A DNA stretch of 10,113 nt from an uncultured Desulfuromonadales bacterium (GTDB lineage: Bacteria; Desulfobacterota; Desulfuromonadia; Desulfuromonadales; Geopsychrobacteraceae), in the NCBI GenBank assembly GCA_945788205.1, contig CALZLE010000375.1, positions 1 through 10,113 of the forward strand. Reading direction: 5' to 3'. Numbering within the stretch: position 1 is the stretch's first letter; the number at the start of each line of letters is the position of its first letter. Of the stretch, positions 1-5,788 are shown piece after piece. The position numbers were made by a program, and so were the translations under genes. The notes under the pieces were generated by a model. The model was not told the DNA's origin. It worked only from the letters and a program-made list of their open reading frames with translations, and searched no databases.

Positions 1-1404
1 CCAGATCGCCGCGCAGGCGGAAAGTTTTGCTCAATGTCCGATCGATACAGTGTGGACCGAAGGGGGGCAGACGGTGGCCAAAAAAGGAAAGGCTCGCTTT
101 CTTCTTCCAGTGTCGCCAGAGCATGGGCAAGTGGGTGAAGTCGAGTTCGTGGGAAAGAAAGCCGAGGGCCTTCTCCGGGTGGAAATCGGCGAAATCGAGC
201 CGGTAGGGGCTGCACTGTAGGTGGTGACGAACAGCGGCAGAAAATGTTCCATGATCTTGGTTGCCAGATCGCCGAGATATTTTTCGTGCACAGCAGCGGC
301 TTTATTCTCTTTGCACAGCCCGGTCAGCTGTTTGCTGCCGAGGCTGATATGCACGCCATTATTGGCCAGACTGGTGTTGGAGAGGGTTGGCAGGACCACT
401 AGGTTATTGGTGATGATGCCTGCCTGGTTATTGGTGATGATGCCTGCCTCACGGAGCTTGCTGACAGCGTTCATCTGGCTGCGGCTTAAGACCTGGTGAC
501 AAAGCTGCATGTACTTGTGCTTCTTCTTGCCTTGGCCCCAGCCGGAAAGACAGGGGCTCATGAACAGCTGGCGGTAAAAGGCGTCCGGTATCAGCGTATT
601 CAGTTTCTTCTGCTGCAGCGGCGAATGCGGCGCAAAGTAAACCCGCGCTTCCTGCCCCGCTTTTAGCAGACCGAAACGGATGTTGGCGTAGCGGATCAGC
701 AGTTGGGTAAAAAGATCGCGCTTGGCCGTCTCTTTCGCCAGGCTGCGGCCCATGCCGGTTTCCGGTGTCAGGTTATGGACGTGAAACGAGAAGGTCTCGG
801 GTGAGCTGTTGTCGTTCAGATAATGGCCGAGCAGACTTTCACCGACCCGGTTCAGGTTACTGTGCAATCTCTGCTGATTGCCGATCAGGTCGGCCAGGGC
901 CAGTTTAATCAGGTAACTGACCGGCACCCGCACCCAGGGTTCGCCCTTCGGACCGCTGAATTGGAAACGCTCGGCGTCGCTGCGCTGGCCTTTTTCCGGA
1001 TTCTGCTTATCGGCCAGCAGGTCGCGTTCAAAAACCTGTTCGGCATAGCGGGACAGCTTGCAGCGGGCGAAACGCACCCAGCTGTTCTCCCAGACCTGAT
1101 GGTTCTGATCGTGGATATATTCGTACAACTGGTAGAGCAGTTGCTGAGGTGCTTCACCACTCTGTGCCCGGCGTTGCAGGTTGGAAAATGCGCGGGAATC
1201 ACGGATCGTCAGCGGCAGGTCGACTTTGTCGCAGTTACCGATGACGATTGGCTGCAGCTCGGTTTCGGAGCCGGCGGTGATATCAGCTGCTGAAAAAGGC
1301 AGCTGATCGTTCAGGCCCTTGTCGAGATTGATCCCCAGAGCGGCAAAGCTCTGCGCCGGGTTAAATGCTGTCTCCATCTTCTGATTTGTTCTGATCACTT
1401 GCAA
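1..1404 (-). CDS. Conserved protein of unknown function, frameshifted near its C-terminus and cut by the left edge
   Basis: I do not recognise this family. The initial frame gives 457 residues ending at position 31, but after about residue 399 it turns into low-complexity Ser/Pro/Arg-rich sequence. Moving one frame at the G-run 206-209 restores plausible protein (YRLDFADFHPEKALGFLSHE and onward) that stays open to position 1, so the gene should continue beyond the window. A one-base loss in the G-run would explain this; a sequencing error is equally possible. The start is probably TTG at 1402-1404, with AGAAGG eight bases upstream; the first ATG is nine codons further in and has a poorer site. 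There is no signal peptide or obvious membrane segment, so it is probably cytoplasmic. Residues 320-334 hold a duplicated octapeptide (AGIITNNQ/AGIITNNL). The gene is divergent from the FRG gene. Confidence 0.75.
402..449. repeat. Perfect 24-bp tandem duplication inside the left-edge gene
   Basis: Positions 402-425 and 426-449 are identical 24-base units beginning GGTTATTGGTGATGATGCC. Being a multiple of three, the duplication keeps the minus-strand gene in frame and repeats eight residues (AGIITNN plus Q or L) at about residues 320-334. Perfect identity suggests a recent slippage event. Confidence 0.93.
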
Positions 1405-1599
1405 CGCTCTTACCTTCTGAAAAAAACAACCTCCATTGATGCTGTTTGGCTGATCCTGCCAGCACTTTGTTGCGGTTTGATTAGCCGATTGTCAGGAAAA
1501 GATGTTTTCTGGTGAAACTGCTGACTAAACGCTAACAATGTTCACATCAGTCACAAACGTTCTCCGTTCCAAATGGCAACCGAATGAATGGAGGATCGA
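1405..1599. promoter_or_regulatory. Divergent intergenic region between the left-edge gene and the FRG gene
   Basis: About 195 bp separate two divergently oriented genes, so promoters for both should lie here. The plus strand has TTGTCA at 1489-1494, a fair -35 match, but no good -10 at the right spacing, so I assign no exact promoter. A small imperfect palindrome (GAAAA-GATG-TTTTC, 1496-1509) is a possible operator. The minus-strand ribosome binding site (AGAAGG) and the plus-strand GGAGG at 1590-1594 lie at the two ends. Confidence 0.4.
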
Positions 1600-1602
1600 T
1601 TG
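1590..1602 (+). promoter_or_regulatory. Ribosome binding site that selects the TTG start of the FRG gene
   Basis: GGAGG at 1590-1594 is followed by five bases and then TTG at 1600-1602, in frame with the FRG gene. The in-frame ATG at 1588 overlaps this site and has no purine-rich sequence of its own upstream, so TTG is the more likely start. Confidence 0.65.
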
Positions 1603-2415
1603 AATCAAGTCAGAGTCAACAGTTGGAGTCAGCTGCAGGACGAGTTGTTTGCCGATTCCTGGAGTGCCGATATCGGCCGTTTCCGTTCGCGTTACGCATT
1701 TCGCGGCCTGTCGAATACCGATTATCGGCTCGATACCACGTTGATCCGTTTGGGCGGAGATTTTGTTTTGCTTGAGCGGCATCTGCTGCGCAACTTCAAA
1801 AAATACGCCCGCAGCAACGTCGTCGAACAGGATTCAGTCTGGCACTGGCTGGCGGTGGCGCAGCACTACGGCCTGCCGACCCGCCTGCTCGATTGGACCT
1901 ATTCCCCCTACGTAGCCCTGCATTTCGCCACCAGTAACTTGGAGCGGTTTGCCACCGACGGGGTGATCTGGGCGGTCAACTACTTAAAAGCCCATCAGTT
2001 GCTGCCGCAACGGCTGCGCGACAAACTGGACGAGGAGGGTGCCAATGTCTTTACCGTGGAGATGCTGTCCGAAACCCTTGCCAGCCTGGCCGAGTTCGAA
2101 ACCCTCGAACCGCACGACTACAGTCTCTTCTTTGAGCCGCCATCAATCGATGATCGCATCATAAACCAGTTCGGCTTCTTCTCAGTCATGCCCAAAGCCG
2201 ATCGTTCCCTGGACGACTGGTTGAATAAACATCCGGAACTCTGGCGGCAGATCATTATTCCGGCTGAGTTGAAGTGGGAAGTCCGCGACAAGCTGGATCA
2301 GGCCAACATCACCGAGCGGGTCCTGTTTCCCGGGCTGGACGGCCTCAGCCACTGGCTCAAGCGGCATTACAGCCCGAAGACCGAACCGGCTGCAATTCGA
2401 CTGGTGGGGAGTTAG
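1600..2415 (+). CDS. FRG-domain protein
   Basis: This is an FRG-domain protein (Pfam FRG, named for its F/Y-R-G motif). Numbering from an upstream ATG at 1588, the FRG motif is at residues 38-40 (YAFRGL), the core motif AQHYGLPTRLLDWT at 91-104 followed by SPYVALHFA, then DDRIINQFGFFSV at 188-200, and an FPGLDGLSHWLKR end at 247-259. The order and spacing are typical, and about 271 residues is a usual full length. I place the start at TTG 1600 because GGAGG (1590-1594) sits five bases before it, whereas ATG 1588 has no ribosome binding site; the ATG adds only four residues. The biochemical activity of FRG domains is not settled as far as I know. They often occur in accessory genes and may act in defence or toxicity, which I do not see proven here. 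The TAG stop coincides with the edge of an inverted-repeat element, so the last few residues may have been changed by insertion. Confidence 0.9.
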   Translation: MNQVRVNSWSQLQDELFADSWSADIGRFRSRYAFRGLSNTDYRLDTTLIRLGGDFVLLERHLLRNFKKYARSNVVEQDSVWHWLAVAQHYGLPTRLLDWTYSPYVALHFATSNLERFATDGVIWAVNYLKAHQLLPQRLRDKLDEEGANVFTVEMLSETLASLAEFETLEPHDYSLFFEPPSIDDRIINQFGFFSVMPKADRSLDDWLNKHPELWRQIIIPAELKWEVRDKLDQANITERVLFPGLDGLSHWLKRHYSPKTEPAAIRLVGS

Positions 2416-2600
2416 TGTCCTGTGTGGCTAGTTCCATTGACTCATTTCGGCCCTTTTTACCGCTCCCCGCGTTGCTCAAATTCGGCTTAGTTTTGGCTAG
2501 GCCTGCATTTTCGCTTCTGCCCGCATAGTCCGACAGTTTCCTAGGTAGCGGCAAAAATGACTCAAAATTAAAACAACGGACTAACCAAACAGGACACTAA
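2412..2600. mobile_element. MITE-like inverted-repeat element, or remnant of a small transposon
   Basis: The ends match as inverted repeats: TTAGTGTCCTGTGTGGCTAGT on the left and, read from the other strand, TTAGTGTCCTGTTTGGTTAGT on the right, 19 of 21 identical. Weaker matches continue inward with gaps: GACTCATTT against GAGTCATTT, then TTTTTACCGCTCCCC against TTTTTGCCGCTACC. The arms are thus about 55 bases around a ~75-base centre with no coding potential. The only possible target duplication is a TA dinucleotide, as in Tc/mariner-type insertion, and this is weak evidence. It lies exactly between the FRG stop and the dgkA start. It may also act as a folded RNA or weak terminator. I cannot assign an IS family. 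Confidence 0.6.
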
Positions 2601-2601
2601 A

Positions 2602-2970
2602 ATGAAGGGGAATACCGGAATCAAGCGGATTCTGCTGGCGGCCGGCTACTCGGCACTAGGGTTGCGGGCCGCCTTCGTCAATGAAGCGGCATTTCGCCAG
2701 GAGGTCTTGCTGGCAGCCGTGTTGATTCCGCTGGCCTGTTGGCTGGAAGTTACAACGGTGGAGCGGATTCTGCTGATTGCTTCGGTGGTCCTGGTGCTGA
2801 TCATCGAACTGCTCAACTCGGCGGTCGAAGCGTTGGTCGACCGGATCGGGTCGGAGATGCATGAATTGTCGGGTCGCGCCAAGGATATCGGTTCGGCGAC
2901 GGTGCTGATCTCGCTGATACTGACCGCCTATATCTGGGGAGAGATTCTCTGGCCCCAGCTGTTCGGTTAA
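2602..2970 (+). CDS. dgkA: Diacylglycerol kinase (DgkA family)
   Basis: This small inner-membrane enzyme phosphorylates diacylglycerol to phosphatidic acid with ATP, recycling lipid left over from envelope glycan synthesis. The 122 residues match the usual prokaryotic DgkA length. The E. coli active-site residues appear at the same numbers: E28 and E34 (NEAAFRQE), E69, N72 and E76 (ELLNSAVEALVDR), and K94-D95 (ELSGRAKD). Hydrophobic stretches at about 35-48, 55-70 and 98-117 fit the three-helix topology. The ATG follows the inverted-repeat element by one base, and its likely ribosome binding site (AGGA, 2591-2594) lies inside the element. A transporter gene follows nine bases after the stop, suggesting an operon. 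The adjacent glycosyltransferase could use or consume diacylglycerol, which is my inference. Confidence 0.97.
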   Translation: MKGNTGIKRILLAAGYSALGLRAAFVNEAAFRQEVLLAAVLIPLACWLEVTTVERILLIASVVLVLIIELLNSAVEALVDRIGSEMHELSGRAKDIGSATVLISLILTAYIWGEILWPQLFG

Positions 2971-2979
2971 AACGGCCGC

Positions 2980-3882
2980 ATGTCGGCTATCATCAATAAT
3001 GTTCTGCCACTGATCCTGATTTTCCTGCTCGGGGTGTTGCTGAAACGCTTCGGCGTCTTCGTGCGGGATGATGCCCACCGGCTGCTCAAGCTGTTTTTCT
3101 ACGTTTCGCTGCCGGCGCTGATTTTACGCTCGATCCCGGAGATCGAACTGAGTGCCGAGCTGCTGTTTCTTCCGCTCAGTGCGGCGCTGGTCATTTTCGC
3201 CACCTACCTAGTGGCCTATTTCAGTGGCAAAAGGTTGCAGCTGGCGCGCCCCTCCTTCGGTGTGTTCCTGATCGGCGCGATGGTGATGAACGGCGGCTTC
3301 GCCTTTCCATTTGTGCTCTCAGCCTATGGCGAGCCGGGAATGGCGCTGGCGACCCTGTTCGATTTCGGTGGTGGCGCGGTGGTTTTCACCTTCGTTTATT
3401 ACCAGGCCTGTCGCTACGGCAGTGACGGTCGGGGCGGATTGCATCTGCTGCGCAAGTTTCTGCTTTCACCGCCGCTGATTGCGCTCTGCGTTGCTCTGTT
3501 GCTCAACCTGAGCGGAACGAAAATTCCGCAGGTCGGCCTGAACCTTCTCCAACAATTGGCCTACCTGACCACGCCGGTGGTGCTGCTCGCCCTCGGCATT
3601 GCTTTTAACCCTCGGCTGGTGCAGCGCAAGCCGTTGCTTGTGGCTATCGGCATTCGTATGTTCGCAGGCTGCCTGTTCGGACTGCTCTGCTGCGAACTGT
3701 TTCAGATTGAAGGTCTTGCCCGGCAGGTGACGCTGGTGATGTCGGCCGCACCGAGCGGTGTGAACACTTTGGTCTTTTCTTCGCTGGAAGAACTGGATAA
3801 TGAATTTGCCGCCAGTATCGTTTCTTACTCGACCTTGCTGGGGATGTGCTGGTTGCCGCTGCTGATTTATCTGCAGGGGTAA
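2980..3882 (+). CDS. AEC-family membrane transporter (auxin efflux carrier-like permease)
   Basis: A 300-residue integral membrane protein with about ten hydrophobic segments in two halves, as in the AEC family (Mem_trans). The N-terminus (LILIFLLGVLLKRFGVF), the NGGFAFPF loop at 104-111, the TTPVVLLALGIAF segment at 197-209 and the AAPSGVNTLVF motif at 256-266 are characteristic. Members move small organic anions; the substrate here cannot be read from sequence. There is no clear ribosome binding site before ATG 2980, and the dgkA stop is nine bases upstream, so translation may be coupled to dgkA. The next gene begins 16 bases after the stop. Confidence 0.93.
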   Translation: MSAIINNVLPLILIFLLGVLLKRFGVFVRDDAHRLLKLFFYVSLPALILRSIPEIELSAELLFLPLSAALVIFATYLVAYFSGKRLQLARPSFGVFLIGAMVMNGGFAFPFVLSAYGEPGMALATLFDFGGGAVVFTFVYYQACRYGSDGRGGLHLLRKFLLSPPLIALCVALLLNLSGTKIPQVGLNLLQQLAYLTTPVVLLALGIAFNPRLVQRKPLLVAIGIRMFAGCLFGLLCCELFQIEGLARQVTLVMSAAPSGVNTLVFSSLEELDNEFAASIVSYSTLLGMCWLPLLIYLQG

Positions 3883-3898
3883 AAGAGAACCGATAGAT

Positions 3899-5692
3899 AT
3901 GAAACTGATACCCGACTCCTTCCCCGGCATGCAGCAAGCAGAAGCGGTTGAGAGCGACAAGAGTAATGTCTTTCGGCGTGACCTGTTCATCATCGACGGC
4001 TCTGGCCCCTTTTTCGCTCCTTTTGTTGACGGCAAACGCAAGAACTGGTCGAAGGCACCCTTAACCGAGCTGGCGACCCACGGCAAGATTCCGGCGAAGG
4101 TTGCCGATCGCATCTGCGAAGAGCTGACCCACTATTGCCACCGGGTACGGGAAATCGGCTACACGGCGATCACCTTCGATGATCTGGCGCACATCTCCCT
4201 GTTCGACTTCTACCCCTATATGCTCAGTCGTACGGTGCACTCCTACCAGAAACTGTTCCGCCGGGTGTTCAAGATCGCCCATGCCGCCGGGTTGAAAATC
4301 TTCGTCACCACCGATTTGATGTTCTGGAACCGTTTCATGGAAGAGCAGACCGGCGGAAAGGATCTGCGCATGCGCGAGCTGTTCGCCGAGGCGGTCGAGC
4401 GGCTGTTCGACCAGTTCCCGAAAGTTGATGGTATCGTCACCCGCATCGGCGAGGCCGACGGTATCGATGTCGAGTCGGCGTTCAAGAGCCGTCTGGTGAT
4501 ACGTACGCCGAAGCAGTGCAACCGCTGGTTGCAGACGTTGTTATCGGTGTTTGAAGCGCACAACAAGCTGCTGATTTTCCGCACCTGGGGTCTTGGTGCC
4601 TTCCCGATCGGCGATATCAACTGGAACGCGACCACCCAGCGGCACGCCTTTGCCAACATCGATTCGCCCGCCTTTATCCTCTCGCACAAATACGGCGCCG
4701 GTGATTTCTTCCGCCATTTGCCACTCAACGATTTCATCCGAAACTCAACTCATCAGCAGATCATCGAGCTGCAGGCACGACGGGAGTACGAGGGGTTCGG
4801 AACCTTTCCGGCCTATGTCGGGCGCCAGTATCAGCAGTATCGTGATGCGCTGGTGAGCTGTCCGACCCTGCGCGGCATCTCGGTCTGGTGCCAGACCGGT
4901 GGCTGGTCTCATTTCGACCGGTTAACCTTTTTGCCCAGCTCGTCTCCCTGGAACGAGCTGAACACCGTTGCCGCGCTACAGCTGTTTGCCAGCGAGAAGA
5001 GCGCCGATGAAATTCTGGAAGATTTCTGCCGTGAACGTTTTACCAACACCGATCTGGATAAGCTGGTGGAGGTGGTCAAGAAGTTTGATCTTCTGATCGA
5101 CCACCTCTGGTATTTCACACCTTTCGCACAACGCTCAATCTGGTTCCGCCGTTTGCGGGTGCCGCCGCTGTTGTGGATTTTCTGGGATACGATATTGATC
5201 AACCGTGCTTTGCGACTGGTTCTGCACGCTTTCCAAGAGAACCTCAAGGAGTTGCGGCAGAAGGATAAAGAGCAGCGCGTTATTTTGCGGCAATTGAAGA
5301 CATTGGTCGCTGAACTGGAGGTCGAAAAGAAGGATCTGACCATGGCGGTCGATACTTTTTCGCTGCTGATTGTACTAAGGGGTTTTTACTTGGGAAAGGC
5401 GGGGGAAAAGCGGGAGAAGAAAATCAAAACCAAACTGAAAACCTATCAGCAGAAACATCCGCAGGGCTTCGCTATGGAATGTGACTTTGCCCCCTTTCAT
5501 ATCCGCTGGATTACCACCGGCCTGTTTTTCGGCATCTTCCTGCGCCGCAAATCCCGTTACCGCGCTTTTGATCGTTTTATGCTGATTCCCCTCACCGGCT
5601 GGATGTTCCCGCTGGTTAAACGTTGGCAGCGACACCGTATTCCCGAGATCGCTGAACGGCAGGCGGCGGGCGTGGAGATTTTCTTTCGCTAA
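3899..5692 (+). CDS. Glycoside hydrolase-like (probable TIM-barrel) protein with hydrophobic, coiled C-terminal region
   Basis: A 597-residue protein that I place only tentatively. Residues 25-380 look like a TIM-barrel glycoside hydrolase: alternating strands and helices, an ITFDDLAH stretch at 91-98, GLKIFVTTDL at 131-140, and a VDGIVTRIGEADG strand end at 176-188 where E185 could be a catalytic acid. SPWNELNTVAALQLFASEKSADEI at 349-372 resembles the end of the GH67 alpha-glucuronidase barrel. Residues 420-445 are hydrophobic, 446-482 are charged and probably coiled coil, and 538-573 hold two more short hydrophobic stretches, so the tail may associate with the membrane. No signal peptide is visible, so the barrel is probably cytoplasmic. 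The start has only a weak AAGAG site. Gene order ties it to the PHP-GT4 gene downstream. Whether it is an active hydrolase is not shown. Confidence 0.6.
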   Translation: MKLIPDSFPGMQQAEAVESDKSNVFRRDLFIIDGSGPFFAPFVDGKRKNWSKAPLTELATHGKIPAKVADRICEELTHYCHRVREIGYTAITFDDLAHISLFDFYPYMLSRTVHSYQKLFRRVFKIAHAAGLKIFVTTDLMFWNRFMEEQTGGKDLRMRELFAEAVERLFDQFPKVDGIVTRIGEADGIDVESAFKSRLVIRTPKQCNRWLQTLLSVFEAHNKLLIFRTWGLGAFPIGDINWNATTQRHAFANIDSPAFILSHKYGAGDFFRHLPLNDFIRNSTHQQIIELQARREYEGFGTFPAYVGRQYQQYRDALVSCPTLRGISVWCQTGGWSHFDRLTFLPSSSPWNELNTVAALQLFASEKSADEILEDFCRERFTNTDLDKLVEVVKKFDLLIDHLWYFTPFAQRSIWFRRLRVPPLLWIFWDTILINRALRLVLHAFQENLKELRQKDKEQRVILRQLKTLVAELEVEKKDLTMAVDTFSLLIVLRGFYLGKAGEKREKKIKTKLKTYQQKHPQGFAMECDFAPFHIRWITTGLFFGIFLRRKSRYRAFDRFMLIPLTGWMFPLVKRWQRHRIPEIAERQAAGVEIFFR

Positions 5693-5788
5693 CCAAAGGG
5701 AAATATTCGCACATAGAGTTCTGACACGGATCTCACTTGCCCCTAACCTGACTGGCGATAATCGACAAAAACCAAGGAGAACAAGACC
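5693..5788 (+). promoter_or_regulatory. Gap before the PHP-GT4 gene with a possible promoter and strong ribosome binding site
   Basis: The gap holds GATAAT at 5757-5762, a good -10 match, but only weak -35 candidates (around ACTTGC at 5735-5740). AAGGAG at 5774-5779 lies nine bases before the ATG at 5789. No terminator hairpin is visible here, so the downstream gene may be read both from upstream transcripts and from a local promoter. Confidence 0.35.

Noticed and set aside
823..1293. 156-codon plus-strand frame opposite the left-edge gene
   Set aside because: Antisense to a frame that reads as natural protein; no ribosome binding site seen.
1410..1436. Eight-codon possible leader peptide upstream of the left-edge gene (minus strand)
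   Set aside because: No ribosome binding site and no attenuator-like hairpin; likely chance.
3466..4113. 215-codon minus-strand frame spanning the AEC and glycosidase-like genes
   Set aside because: Crosses two well-supported plus-strand genes; composition is Gln/Arg-rich shadow.
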